49,920 nucleotides of DNA. It comes from JACJYE01 sp964432875 (lineage in GTDB: Bacteria > Bacteroidota > Bacteroidia > Chitinophagales > Saprospiraceae). The notes beneath the pieces are model-generated. The model was not told the DNA's origin and made no database searches. It was given only the letters and a program-made list of their open reading frames with translations. Made by a program: the position numbers and the translations under genes. The stretch is taken from positions 1 to 49,920 of the forward strand of contig CAYSPJ010000024.1 in assembly GCA_964432875.1 (NCBI GenBank), given 5' to 3'. Shown here in pieces: positions 8,808 to 18,199 of this stretch (positions are counted from its first letter, which is position 1; the number at the start of each line of letters is the position of its first letter).

Positions 8808-9616
8808 CAGCTACGGTTTATGGTTTCGCAAAAAGCAGCAAATTCGCGAGCGATTATTTGCGTTTTGCCCGGTGCTTCGAACATGCCCATGTGGCCGACC
8901 TGATCCAGGATGTGGATGGAAGCCAGGGGCGGCAGGTGAATTTGCTCCAGGCTCTGATCAGCGGGTATGGCCGTATCTTTTTTTCCGATGATGAAGAGTG
9001 CGGGCACGGCCAGTTTGGCCAGGGTCTCTGATTCGTCCGGGCGTTGCGCCATTGCTTCCAGCGCAGCGATGATGCCGGCGCTGGGGTATTGAGCGGCCTG
9101 GTAGGAAAGCTTCTCGATTAGAAGGGTATTATCGCGGGCAAATTTTTGGGCGAACAAGGCGGGGATGAGCTGTTTGACAAATAAGGCATGGCCCTGACGA
9201 TGGATGAAGGCCGCGCTTTTGAGCCGGCCCTCCTTTTTCGCTTCCGTATCGGCGTAAGGGTGGGAATGAAAAAGCCCCAACCCCAGCAGCATCTCCGGGA
9301 AACGGCGGGCAAAGGCAAGGCTGACGTAACCGCCCATAGAATGGCCAATGACGATGGACTTGCCTAAGCCGGTCTCCACCAAAACTGCCTGTACGGCTTC
9401 GGCCATCTGTTCGATGCTAATACCTGGAATAGCTTCAGACCTGCCAAAGCCGGGCAGGTCGATGCCAACAACCTGATAGGCGGCTTCCAATAAGCTGGAT
9501 TTGAATTCGTCCCATACCGTGCTGTCTTCGCAAAAGCCATGCAGGAGTACGATGGGCGTGCCCCTGCCTTCCGCCCGGAAGGCGATTTTTCGCTGTAGGA
9601 AAGAGAGGTATTTCAT
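8807..9616 (-). CDS. Alpha/beta hydrolase
   Basis: A 269-residue alpha/beta-hydrolase fold protein without a signal peptide. The oxyanion HG dipeptide is in LLHGFCEDS (24-32), the nucleophile S93 is in the elbow GHSMGG (91-96), and the catalytic His lies in DQVGHMG near residue 240, with a likely acid in GKKDTAIP. It resembles general carboxylesterase/lactonase members; the substrate is not deducible. It is the first gene of a two-gene run with the PrsW-like protease. Confidence 0.9.
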   Translation of the reverse strand: MKYLSFLQRKIAFRAEGRGTPIVLLHGFCEDSTVWDEFKSSLLEAAYQVVGIDLPGFGRSEAIPGISIEQMAEAVQAVLVETGLGKSIVIGHSMGGYVSLAFARRFPEMLLGLGLFHSHPYADTEAKKEGRLKSAAFIHRQGHALFVKQLIPALFAQKFARDNTLLIEKLSYQAAQYPSAGIIAALEAMAQRPDESETLAKLAVPALFIIGKKDTAIPADQSLEQIHLPPLASIHILDQVGHMGMFEAPGKTQIIAREFAAFCETINRS

Positions 9617-9876
9617 CTTTACATATTTTAAGGCGGCAATCCGCGCTTTTAAGGTGCACTAAATTACGCCAATCATGCCGTACTGCCAAATGTTTGGTAA
9701 ATAACTCTCGGGGCGTAAGGCGAAATAAGGCGCCCTAAGGAAGAAAAGAAGCAAAAAGCAGTTTTTTCATGTTAATAGCTTACTAAACTTCAATTTAGCT
9801 TGTGCGTCCTGCGGGGGTTTTCTTACCTTTACTTCATGCAATGTAGAAAAAAAAACTAGCGGCTTAATTTAAACCT

Positions 9877-11130
9877 ATGATGCCTGGCTTTTCAGAATTG
9901 AAGAAGGGATTGTCGAGCCTCGAAGCAGTGGAGCGGGAGCTGAACCTCAAGCAGCTTCAGATCAATCGGCTATTGAATATTACTCAGGCTATCAACAACA
10001 ACGTCTCAGCCGAAGGCCTTTTCAATATGTATAAGTCCTTTTTGAGCTGGGAAATCGGGGTCAAAAAAATGGTGCTCTACGTGCGGGAAGAGGATGGCTG
10101 GGTCTGCCCGGCGGCAATTGGCATCCCTGATAATCTGCTGGCTATGGACATCAGCTCGCATTTTGAAAAGTACATCCGGCTCAATAACGTAGAAAACAGC
10201 AACCATCCGCTTATCCAGGAATTTGACGTGGTCATCCCGGTGCGCCATAAAGACAACCCCATTGCCTATGTTTTTATCGGGGGCTTTAGCGAAGAGGAAG
10301 ACATGTATAATAAAGTGCAGTTCATCACCACCATCACCAATATTATCGCGGTAGCTATTGAGAACAAGCGCCTGTTTAAAAGGCAGCTCGGACAAGAGCG
10401 CCTACGTCGGGAAATGGAATTGGCAGCGGAGATGCAGCAGATGCTCATCCCTAAAAAACTGCCGAGCAAAAGCTGTTATGAACTGGACAGTATTTACAAA
10501 CCTCACCTGGGCGTCGGTGGGGACTATTTTGATTTCATTGAGTTTGAAGATAGCAAGATCGTTTTTTGTGTGGGTGACATCTCTGGGAAAGGCGTGGCGG
10601 CAGCCTTGTTGATGGCCAATTTCCAAGCCAACTTCCATACGCTGATCAACAAACGTACGGAGTTGAACTGTTTCATCCGCGACCTCAATAAATCGGTCAA
10701 CCTGATTACGCAGGGGGAGCGCTTTATCACCTTTTTTATCGCCGAGTACGATACCAAAACCCAATGCCTGCAATACGTTAATGCCGGCCACAACCCTCCG
10801 GTATTGGTCAATGAGGGCGAAATTTTCCTGTTGGATAAAGGCTGTACCATCCTCGGGTCTTTCACGGATTTGCCGGAAGTGGAAGTAGGGCAGGTTTCTA
10901 TCGATGGAGAGGCGATCATCCTGGCCTTTACCGATGGCGTGACAGATTTGAAAGATGATCAAGGCGAATTTCTCAACGAAGAATTGCTCTACAATTTTGT
11001 GCGCAACAACTATAAACTGTCGGCCGGGGAGTTTAATCGTCGACTGATGAATAAACTGGAAGTATTTAATGGAGACAAAAACTACCCGGATGACTTTACC
11101 GTTTTGACTTGTAAGGTGTTTAAACCTTAG
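9877..11130 (+). CDS. GAF-domain SpoIIE/PP2C-type serine phosphatase
   Basis: A 417-residue cytoplasmic regulator: a short N-terminal coil (1-30), a GAF-like sensor domain (about 30-170), a connecting helix (about 170-195), and a PPM-type SpoIIE phosphatase domain (about 200-415). Metal-binding phosphatase motifs are visible as GGDYFDF (214-220), GDISGKG (233-239), GHNPP and FTDGVTD. Members typically dephosphorylate an anti-sigma-factor antagonist in partner-switching systems; a matching HATPase anti-sigma-type protein lies at 35295-35699. No receiver domain is present, so the signal is likely a ligand or partner sensed by GAF. Confidence 0.92.
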   Translation: MMPGFSELKKGLSSLEAVERELNLKQLQINRLLNITQAINNNVSAEGLFNMYKSFLSWEIGVKKMVLYVREEDGWVCPAAIGIPDNLLAMDISSHFEKYIRLNNVENSNHPLIQEFDVVIPVRHKDNPIAYVFIGGFSEEEDMYNKVQFITTITNIIAVAIENKRLFKRQLGQERLRREMELAAEMQQMLIPKKLPSKSCYELDSIYKPHLGVGGDYFDFIEFEDSKIVFCVGDISGKGVAAALLMANFQANFHTLINKRTELNCFIRDLNKSVNLITQGERFITFFIAEYDTKTQCLQYVNAGHNPPVLVNEGEIFLLDKGCTILGSFTDLPEVEVGQVSIDGEAIILAFTDGVTDLKDDQGEFLNEELLYNFVRNNYKLSAGEFNRRLMNKLEVFNGDKNYPDDFTVLTCKVFKP

Positions 11131-11203
11131 AAAGCAAGTGAAATATGTTTTCTAACCTTTGTAAGGATGCCTGTAAGGGTGTCAAATATTCAGATACCAA
11201 GCG

Positions 11204-12040
11204 ATGAAAGATAAAAATGTAGCCGGTATTTTAGCCTTGTTTCTAGGAGGGTTCGGCGTACACCGTTTCTACTTGGGGCAGAATGGCTTGGGCGTATTCT
11301 ACCTCCTGTTTTTCTGGTTTCCAATTATATGGATCGTAGGGCTGATTGATGCGATTGTTTTTTTTTCCATGGATAAGGAAAATTTTGACCGCAAGTACAA
11401 CAAAGCCCAGTTTTCTGAAGAGCGGTATCTGGACACGGACTTTGTCCGCCGCGACCGCCACCAGCGAGGACGGACGGAAAACCGCCAGGCTAAGCGGGAG
11501 CAGCGCCAAGAGCGCAGCTATGACGCCCGTCGGCAGCAAAACCGGCCCGGACCGCCGCGCCGCGGAAACCCCTATAAAGCTAGCGGGATAAAAAAATACA
11601 AGGACTACGACTATGATGGCGCCATCGAAGATTTCCTCAAGGCGCTGGATTTAGAGCCCAATGATGTAGCTACCCATTTTAACCTGGCTTGCGCTTATTC
11701 CCTGAATGAAAAGCCCGATAAGGCTTTCTATCACCTCGACCGCGCCGTGGCCAATGGCTTCAACGATTTTCAGAAAATCAAATCGCACGATGCCTTTGCC
11801 TTTCTGCGAATACAAGAGCAGTTTGATATTTTTGAGAAAAGCGGCTTCCGGCTTTCCCCGGGCTTTGGCACCCAGCCCAGCGCTAATGCCCAACAAGCTA
11901 AGGATGAATTGCCGGAAGAAGATGTCATGGAAGGGCATCCGGATTTATTGGAGCAGCTGCAGCGCCTCGGAGAGCTGCGTGAAAGAGGGCTGCTCACCGA
12001 AGAGGAATTTGCGCTACAAAAAAAGAAACTTTTGAGCTGA
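11204..12040 (+). CDS. TM2 domain protein with TPR-like repeats and a C-terminal SHOCT motif
   Basis: A 278-residue three-part protein. Residues 3-60 are a TM2 domain (two helices with the GGFGVHRFYLG turn). Residues 75-125 are an Arg/Gln-rich low-complexity linker. Residues 125-200 look like TPR-like repeats (YDYDGAIEDFLKALDLEPN). The last 33 residues match the SHOCT pattern (LGELRERGLLTEEEFALQK). SHOCT motifs are usually fused to membrane or oligomerising domains and may mediate assembly. No enzymatic function is apparent. It lies 73 nt after the phosphatase gene on the same strand. Confidence 0.85.
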   Translation: MKDKNVAGILALFLGGFGVHRFYLGQNGLGVFYLLFFWFPIIWIVGLIDAIVFFSMDKENFDRKYNKAQFSEERYLDTDFVRRDRHQRGRTENRQAKREQRQERSYDARRQQNRPGPPRRGNPYKASGIKKYKDYDYDGAIEDFLKALDLEPNDVATHFNLACAYSLNEKPDKAFYHLDRAVANGFNDFQKIKSHDAFAFLRIQEQFDIFEKSGFRLSPGFGTQPSANAQQAKDELPEEDVMEGHPDLLEQLQRLGELRERGLLTEEEFALQKKKLLS

Positions 12041-12058
12041 GCCTGACGTACAAATATT

Positions 12059-12066
12059 TACTTTTG
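12059..12066 (+). promoter_or_regulatory. Candidate promoter for the CBS-domain gene
   Basis: TACTTTTG fits the TAnnTTTG -7 consensus, 108 nt before the next start codon. A TTG at 12032-12034 is 24 nt upstream, slightly further than the usual 19-21. Confidence 0.3.
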
Positions 12067-12173
12067 GTTAGAGTGGAATCCCAGGCATAATTGATAGCTT
12101 TGGAAAACTTTAACCAAAGATATTCAACCGCAAGCCGCTTGCCTTCGTTTGGCAGGCGTATAACATACAAGCA

Positions 12174-12833
12174 ATGATAGCTAAGAATCTGGTCTCAGTA
12201 AGTATTGTCCCCTTAAGGACTTCCGATACAGGCGAAGAAGCGCTCGGCATTATGAACGATTTCTACGTGCGGCATCTGCCCATCGTGAATGACAAGCAGT
12301 TGTTGGGGTTGATTTCCGAAGATGATATCCTCAATCACGATGTCGAAGAGCCCGTCGGTTCTTATAGCCTCTCCCTTACACGCGTGCGGGTTAAAGAAAC
12401 GGACCATATCTACGAAATCCTGAGGCTGCTGGCGGAATACCAGTTGTCGGTAGTGCCAGTAGTAGATGAAGAGGAGAACTACGCGGGGCTGGTCACTATG
12501 GAAAACGTCTTGTTCCATCTGTCCAAGATCGCTTCTTTTTCGGAGCCGGGCAGTATACTGGTGCTGGATATCAGCAAACGGGATTATTCCCTTTCCGAAA
12601 TTTCTCGCATCGTCGAATCGGAAGGGGCTTCTATCCTGAGCTCTTTTATCACTTCCGGCCCTGATTCACCACTAATGGAGGTGACCATCAAGATAAACCG
12701 GCAGAATATCCAGTCCATAATAGCTGCTTTCGAGCGTTTCAAGTATATCATCAAAGCCTCCTTCAATGAAGAGCAGTATGTTGATTCGCTGAAGGAACGT
12801 TTCGATGCGCTGATGTCCTATCTCAACATCTAG
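12174..12833 (+). CDS. CBS-pair domain protein with ACT-like C-terminal part
   Basis: A 219-residue cytoplasmic protein with two CBS motifs (about 5-60 and 68-122), a module that binds adenosyl ligands, followed by an 85-residue region (about 125-205) with the secondary-structure look of an ACT domain. No catalytic domain is present, so it is probably a regulatory adaptor. In many Bacteroidota a CBS gene of this type sits immediately upstream of NAD kinase; here the same neighbourhood holds but with an Omp85-type gene in between. The target is unknown. Confidence 0.85.
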   Translation: MIAKNLVSVSIVPLRTSDTGEEALGIMNDFYVRHLPIVNDKQLLGLISEDDILNHDVEEPVGSYSLSLTRVRVKETDHIYEILRLLAEYQLSVVPVVDEEENYAGLVTMENVLFHLSKIASFSEPGSILVLDISKRDYSLSEISRIVESEGASILSSFITSGPDSPLMEVTIKINRQNIQSIIAAFERFKYIIKASFNEEQYVDSLKERFDALMSYLNI

Positions 12834-13123
12834 TGCCTTGCACACTAAGTTATTGCAGGTCTAAGCTCTCCACCTTTTCGCCTGGCCTTCGCTGGGAGAA
12901 CCCTTATTTATGCTCGCTAAATGCGGGCTTCCCCGCCTCGGCCTGACGAAAAATAGCGGCGGCTTAACTTACCGAAAATTAGCCCCCAAGCCTAGTGCTA
13001 TAAAGCACTTCGCCTGTTTCACCAAAGGCTTAAGTTTTTGAGGATCCGCATAAAAGCCTTAACTTGCCTGTTATATTAACAACAGCCCTGTCAGTCGTGG
13101 TTAAGCAGGTCTATAATCTAGTT
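12834..13123 (+). other. Intergenic stretch with a small hairpin downstream of the CBS gene
   Basis: The only structure seen is AGTGCT/AGCACT (12994-12999 / 13004-13009) with an ATAA loop, followed by a pyrimidine-rich stretch. It could be a weak terminator of the CBS gene. Confidence 0.25.
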
Positions 13124-14629
13124 ATGTATGTGCTGTCATTATTAAGGAAGAGGACATATTGGGAGGTTCGGCCAGGGGCAAAAGGCTATGAGAAAACGAA
13201 AGTGTACTGCTTTTTGAGCATCCCCTCGATAAGAACTGCGATATTGCTGTGTGCCGCTCTGGTCACCTTGCAGCCGCTCTATGCTCAATTGGATTATGTC
13301 TATGTGGATAGCATCACCATTAAGGGCAACCATTCTACCAAGGCCAGCATCATCCTGCGAGAAATGACCTTTGGGGCAGGCGATACGATCAAACTGGAAG
13401 AACTGCCACAAAAACTGGAGCGCAGTGAATTGTTCATCATGAATACTGGTTTATTCAATTGTGCTTCCATCACCTATAAAAACTGGGAAGGTGCTACCAA
13501 TAAAGTGCACCTGCTGGTAGATGTGGATGAAGCCTGGTATATCTACCCTGTCCCCGTCTTCGACCTGGCCGACCGCAACTTTAATGTATGGTGGGTGGAG
13601 CAGGGCCGCTCCCTGGACCGCCTGAACTTCGGTGCCGACTTTTCCCACCTTAATATCACTGGGCACATGGACCGCCTGAAGCTGTCGGTGAAGTATGGCT
13701 ATACCCGCAAGTATGCTGTTGGTTACCGCCTCCCCTATTTTAACAAGGCCCAGACGCTTGGCTTTTCTGCCGAGGCGGCTTTCCTGCAGAACCGCGAAGT
13801 CAACTATATCACCCTGGAGAATAAACAGGTGTTTTACCGCGACGATAATGAGTTCCTTTACCAGCGTTTCCGAGCTGATGTCGAACTGAATTTCCGGCCG
13901 CGCATCAAATCCTTCCACGATTTTGCCTTTGGCTATCGGCAAAATCGCGTTGCGCCGGAAATCGCCTCAGAGTTGAACCCCGATTTTCTGGGGGAGGGGC
14001 GAACGCTCCAACGCTACTTCCTTTTGGCTTACCGCTATACTTACGACAACCGCGACGTGAGGCCCTACCCCTGGAAGGGGAGCCATTTCTATAGCGTCTT
14101 ACAAAAAGATGGCTTTGGCATCTTCTCCGACCGTAATGCCTTGACGGCTTATTCCGGTTACAGCCGCTTTCTGCCTATTGGCGAAAAAAGCAGCCTGGCG
14201 ATTGAAACACATGCTAAGCTCTCCCTCATCAGGGCGCCGCAGCCTTACAACGACAACCGGGCTATCGGCTTTGGGGCTATCTACCTTCATGGGTATGAGT
14301 ACTACATCATGGATGGTCTGGATTATGCCATCCTTCGTTCGTCCATGCGCTTCGGCCTGTTCGACCTGGAGTTGCATTTTGGCAGAACTATGCCCATCCA
14401 GGCTTTCCGCAATATGCCCATCCGGTTCAACCTGGCTTTGAATAATGATTTTGGGTATGCCCGAAACCCCGCTGCCCGGCAATTCAACCCTTTAAACAAC
14501 CGGGTACTCTGGGGCGGCGGCATCGGCCTGGATATTATTTTGTACTATGATAAAGTGATACGAATCGAATACAGCATCAATGATTTATTAGAAAAAGGCC
14601 TATTTTTACACCTCAACATGAATATTTAA
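13124..14629 (+). CDS. Omp85/BamA-TamA family outer membrane protein with one POTRA domain
   Basis: About 500 residues: a signal-peptide-like hydrophobic segment ending in LYAQ, one POTRA domain (VDSITIKGN onward, about 75 residues), then a beta-strand-rich barrel ending in an aromatic/hydrophobic strand, LFLHLNMNI. It is shorter than a BamA with five POTRA domains, so it is an accessory Omp85 protein rather than the main BamA; its substrate is unknown. The start is uncertain: the ATG at 13124 is used, but a GTG at 13202 would give a cleaner signal peptide. nadK follows 26 nt later. Confidence 0.82.
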   Translation: MYVLSLLRKRTYWEVRPGAKGYEKTKVYCFLSIPSIRTAILLCAALVTLQPLYAQLDYVYVDSITIKGNHSTKASIILREMTFGAGDTIKLEELPQKLERSELFIMNTGLFNCASITYKNWEGATNKVHLLVDVDEAWYIYPVPVFDLADRNFNVWWVEQGRSLDRLNFGADFSHLNITGHMDRLKLSVKYGYTRKYAVGYRLPYFNKAQTLGFSAEAAFLQNREVNYITLENKQVFYRDDNEFLYQRFRADVELNFRPRIKSFHDFAFGYRQNRVAPEIASELNPDFLGEGRTLQRYFLLAYRYTYDNRDVRPYPWKGSHFYSVLQKDGFGIFSDRNALTAYSGYSRFLPIGEKSSLAIETHAKLSLIRAPQPYNDNRAIGFGAIYLHGYEYYIMDGLDYAILRSSMRFGLFDLELHFGRTMPIQAFRNMPIRFNLALNNDFGYARNPAARQFNPLNNRVLWGGGIGLDIILYYDKVIRIEYSINDLLEKGLFLHLNMNI

Positions 14630-14655
14630 ACGCCCAGTCTCCTGGCAGCATAGGT

Positions 14656-15537
14656 ATGCAAGTAGTCGTATTCAGCAAAGTACTCAAAGATAAAGACGTG
14701 GCCCACATCCAGCATCTGTTCGATGCCCTGCATGAGGAGGGCATCAATGCTTACGTCTTTGCGCCTTATTTAGAGATGCTCAAGGGCAAGGTCAATTTCC
14801 AGCGGGATGTAGGGGTGTTTGAAGGATATACGGATTTCAGCGTGAAGAAATTTGATTTCTTCATCACCCTGGGTGGCGATGGGACCATCCTTTCTGCTAT
14901 TACCCATATACGAGATAGCAAGGTACCCATCATGGGGATCAATCTGGGGCGGCTGGGCTTTTTAGCCAGCATCGAAAAAAAGCGCATCAGCGAGGCCGTG
15001 AGCCTCATTAAGCGCGGCATGTATCGTATTGACGAGCGGCGCATGCTCTACCTGGAGTCCAATCTGCCTGTTTTCGGCGAGCTGCGCTTTGCTCTCAATG
15101 ATTTTACGTTGCTTAAGCGCGATACTTCTTCCATGATCACCATCCATACTTTCATCAATGGCGCTTATCTGAACTCATACTGGGCCGATGGCTTAATTGT
15201 ATCCACGCCTACGGGCTCGACGGGCTATTCGCTCAGTTGCGGCGGCCCGATTGTTTTCCCAAATTCGGGCAACTTTGTCATCACTCCGGTTGCTCCGCAC
15301 AACCTCAACATCCGGCCCATTGTCATTTCTGATGATTCAGTGATTTCTTTTGAGATAGAAGGGCGGGCAGAAAATTTCCTTTGTACCTTAGACTCCCGCT
15401 TCGAAGCCATCACTGCTGCCCATCAACTAGCCGTGCGCAAGAACGACTTCAACGTCCGGCTGGTGCAGTTACATGAGGTGGGGTTTATGGATACGATGCG
15501 CACCAAACTTGCATGGGGGAAGGATAATAGAAACTAA
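14656..15537 (+). CDS. nadK: NAD kinase
   Basis: Phosphorylates NAD to NADP using ATP or polyphosphate, in the cytoplasm. The 293-residue protein has the hallmark GGDGT motif (73-77), the second conserved glycine-rich stretch STPTGSTGYSLSCGGP (about 178-193), and the conserved NLGRLGFL segment following GGDGT. Length and order are typical of Bacteroidota NAD kinases. It probably shares a transcript with the Omp85-like gene before it. Confidence 0.96.
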   Translation: MQVVVFSKVLKDKDVAHIQHLFDALHEEGINAYVFAPYLEMLKGKVNFQRDVGVFEGYTDFSVKKFDFFITLGGDGTILSAITHIRDSKVPIMGINLGRLGFLASIEKKRISEAVSLIKRGMYRIDERRMLYLESNLPVFGELRFALNDFTLLKRDTSSMITIHTFINGAYLNSYWADGLIVSTPTGSTGYSLSCGGPIVFPNSGNFVITPVAPHNLNIRPIVISDDSVISFEIEGRAENFLCTLDSRFEAITAAHQLAVRKNDFNVRLVQLHEVGFMDTMRTKLAWGKDNRN

Positions 15538-15667
15538 TATTGCGTAATAAGGTCTGCTAGATGTGGAGAGGGCCAACAGCATGAAGAGGGAGAGGTGAGA
15601 TGCAGGCAGAGCCCGCCTTCGCGGCTGCATAGTGACCATAACCGGAACAAAAACAAACAAGTGTAAA

Positions 15668-16441
15668 ATGATTGCAGAAATCCAACTCCAGAGCAAGCGT
15701 TACCAGCTTGATTTGAGCCGTCCGCTGGACATTTCGATCCCTCTGCGCGAGGGCATGGAAACGGTAAACTGCTTCTATGCCCCACCCTTGGAAACCGCGC
15801 CGGTTGTAGCAGGAAGTTTTATCGGCTCTACCGCTCAGGGGGGGGCAGTTAATTTTTTAAATGTCAAATTCAACCCGCATGGCAATGGCACCCATACCGA
15901 ATGTGTGGGTCATATCGCACGGGAATTTTTTTCCATTAACCAATGCTTGCGGCAGTTTTTTTTTACCGCTCGCCTGTTGAGCCTCTATCCTCAAAAAATA
16001 GCGGGCGACCGGGTCATTACCAGGCCACTGCTGGAAATGGCCCTGGCAGGGAGCAAACCGGAAGAAGCGCTCATCATCCGCACGATGCCCAATGATGAGC
16101 TCAAGCTGCGCACCCACTATTCCGGGGCTAACCCGCCCTACTTCCATCATGAAGCTATTGCTTTCCTGGTAGAGCAGGGCGTGCAGCACCTACTGACAGA
16201 CCTCCCTTCCATCGACCGCGAGGAAGATGGCGGCCAGTTGCTGGCACATCATGCTTTTTGGCAATACCCCGACCATATCCGCACTGGCAGTACCATCACA
16301 GAATTAGTTTTTTTGAACAATTCTATCCGAGATGGATTATACTTATTGAACCTGCAGATCGCCAGCTTTGAGATAGATGTTAGCCCTAGCAAACCGATAC
16401 TATATGAGCTGAAGGAAGTTGTGGGTACTTTTTTATCATAG
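15668..16441 (+). CDS. Cyclase-family (KynB-like) metal-dependent hydrolase
   Basis: A 257-residue member of the cyclase/arylformamidase superfamily. The signature HxGTHxD...H appears as HGNGTHTECVGH (71-82), with Glu in the usual Asp place; two further His residues (FHHEA near 160) could complete the metal site. Family members include kynurenine formamidase and isatin hydrolase; no other tryptophan-degradation gene is nearby, so the substrate is left open. I chose the ATG at 15668, because the 12 codons further upstream look like 5' untranslated sequence. Confidence 0.85.
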   Translation: MIAEIQLQSKRYQLDLSRPLDISIPLREGMETVNCFYAPPLETAPVVAGSFIGSTAQGGAVNFLNVKFNPHGNGTHTECVGHIAREFFSINQCLRQFFFTARLLSLYPQKIAGDRVITRPLLEMALAGSKPEEALIIRTMPNDELKLRTHYSGANPPYFHHEAIAFLVEQGVQHLLTDLPSIDREEDGGQLLAHHAFWQYPDHIRTGSTITELVFLNNSIRDGLYLLNLQIASFEIDVSPSKPILYELKEVVGTFLS

Positions 16442-16461
16442 CAGCCTAATATGACCGCAGC

Positions 16462-17148
16462 ATGGCTTATCACCAGTCGACTTACCATTCAAAGCTTTAC
16501 CGCGATTTCAAGGAGTTTGCGGCTAGTAACCACCGGCAAGCCATCCATTTTTACGAAAAACACGAGGAGGCGATACAGCGTCTGGATTTCGACGAGCGCT
16601 TTGAATTGCTGGTAGCTTACGTCAATGCCCTCTTTGAAGTTGGCCAGTATCAGAAGCATTTGCTGATGGTGGATGTGGCAGTGGAAGAGGTCATCATGAA
16701 CAATATTGGCTGGTATCAGGGTGAGGACATTTACCAAAAGCTTCTATTCCGCAAAGCCGCTTCGCTCTATAATTTTATGGAATACGGACGGGCAGATTAC
16801 ATCCTGCGGGAATTGGTGCGGATAGACCCCCACAACCGCGACGCCATCCAATTCCTGAAAAAATGCCTACGCAAAAAAGATGCCGCCCTGCTCAACATTG
16901 CTAAAGCTTGCAGCATTTTTCTGTTTTTGCTATCCGCTATGATTATCGGGATAGAGGTGTTGGCGGTACGGCCGTTTTATAGCATGTACACGGGCTTGGT
17001 GGAAACGAGCCGCAATACGATCTTCCTGTTGGGCTGGGTTTCGCTACTCGGCGGCCAGGCGCTCAATTGGTGGCGGGCAGAGCGCAAGGCAGAACAGTTT
17101 GCCTTGGTAGAGCAGAACAAAAAAAACAAGGCCAAACCTTCGGCCTGA
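16462..17148 (+). CDS. TPR-like protein with two C-terminal membrane helices, function unknown
   Basis: A 228-residue protein that I do not recognise as a named family. Residues 1-140 are helical and resemble degenerate TPR repeats (for example RADYILRELVRIDPHNRDA). Two hydrophobic segments follow at about 146-172 and 187-207, and the tail is Lys-rich (cytoplasmic by the positive-inside rule). It lies 20 nt after the cyclase-family gene and 38 nt before the nucleotidyltransferase, suggesting co-transcription. Confidence 0.7.
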   Translation: MAYHQSTYHSKLYRDFKEFAASNHRQAIHFYEKHEEAIQRLDFDERFELLVAYVNALFEVGQYQKHLLMVDVAVEEVIMNNIGWYQGEDIYQKLLFRKAASLYNFMEYGRADYILRELVRIDPHNRDAIQFLKKCLRKKDAALLNIAKACSIFLFLLSAMIIGIEVLAVRPFYSMYTGLVETSRNTIFLLGWVSLLGGQALNWWRAERKAEQFALVEQNKKNKAKPSA

Positions 17149-17186
17149 GCCTTTTTTGCTAACTTCCGCCCGCAAAAAGAAAAAGC

Positions 17187-18086
17187 ATGAAACCGACTTT
17201 ATTGATTCTTGCCGCAGGCATGGGCAGCCGCTATGGTGGCCTAAAACAAGTTGAAGGCGTTGGCCCCAATGGCGAAGCCATTATCGAGTACTCTATCTAT
17301 GATGCCATCCGGGCAGGTTTTGGCAAAGTCGTCTTCGTCATCCGCAGGGATATCGAGTCCGCTTTCCGGGAAAAATTTGGACATAAATTTGAAAGTCAAC
17401 TGGAGACAGCCTATGCTTTTCAGGAGGTGGATATGCCCATCGAAGGCATGCCCTCTGGCTTGCTTCCCCGCGAAAAGCCCTGGGGGACTGGCCATGCTGT
17501 ACTGGCAGCCCGGGAGGCTGTAAACGAGCCTTTTGCGGTAATCAACGCCGATGACTACTACGGCATCTCTGGCTTTGAAACCATGGCCCGCTTTCTTTCC
17601 TCTGACTGCTCACCGGAGCACTACAGCATGATTGGCTACCAACTGGACAAAACCCTCTCGGAAGCCGGACATGTCAACCGCGGCATCTGTGAAGTAGACG
17701 AAGCTGGCTTGTTGATTGATGTAGTAGAGCGGCACAAAATACAATGGCAGCTTGGCGAGATATTTTATGAAGAAGGGGGTACGAAGCATCCGCTCGACCC
17801 TCATGCGCTGGTATCCATGAATTTTTGGGGCTTCCACCCCACGATCTTCGAATCCCTGCACCGCCAATTTCTGGAATTTGTAGAGGCAAATCGTATCAAC
17901 CCTCGCGCGGAGTACTATATCCCCTCTGCCGTCAATCTGCTAATTAAATCCGGTGCGGTGCGCCTCAGCGTTTTGCCCAATGCCGAGAAGTGGTACGGCG
18001 TGACTTACCAGGAAGACAAAGCGATGGTGCAAGGGGCATTCCGGGAGCTCGTTGCGCAAGGGAAGTATCCTGAAAGGCTTTGGTAG
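17187..18086 (+). CDS. Sugar-phosphate nucleotidyltransferase-like protein
   Basis: A 299-residue nucleotidyltransferase of the GT-A/NTP_transferase fold. The N-terminal nucleotide-binding loop is LAAGMGSRYGGLKQ (8-21), and the metal-binding Asp pair is in AVINADDYYG (about 118-127). It resembles glucose-1-phosphate thymidylyl- or uridylyltransferases but has its own Bacteroidota-type C-terminal part; neither sugar nor nucleotide can be assigned. No polysaccharide genes are adjacent. Confidence 0.85.
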   Translation: MKPTLLILAAGMGSRYGGLKQVEGVGPNGEAIIEYSIYDAIRAGFGKVVFVIRRDIESAFREKFGHKFESQLETAYAFQEVDMPIEGMPSGLLPREKPWGTGHAVLAAREAVNEPFAVINADDYYGISGFETMARFLSSDCSPEHYSMIGYQLDKTLSEAGHVNRGICEVDEAGLLIDVVERHKIQWQLGEIFYEEGGTKHPLDPHALVSMNFWGFHPTIFESLHRQFLEFVEANRINPRAEYYIPSAVNLLIKSGAVRLSVLPNAEKWYGVTYQEDKAMVQGAFRELVAQGKYPERLW

Positions 18087-18139
18087 GAAAGGGCTTGGCA
18101 ATGGGCAAGGCTAGTTAGATGGCTGGGGGTAAGGCAGGG

Positions 18140-18171
18140 TTGATGCCAGCAAGCTTTTTTCCCTATCTTTG
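18140..18171 (+). promoter_or_regulatory. Intact promoter in front of the AAA pseudogene
   Basis: TTG at 18140-18142 and TATCTTTG at 18164-18171 are 21 nt apart, a good match to the Bacteroidota consensus, and the pseudogene ATG follows 28 nt later. The promoter looks functional even though the gene behind it is destroyed. Confidence 0.5.
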
Positions 18172-18199
18172 AGCCGCGCATCAACCAAAGCCACGCGCC

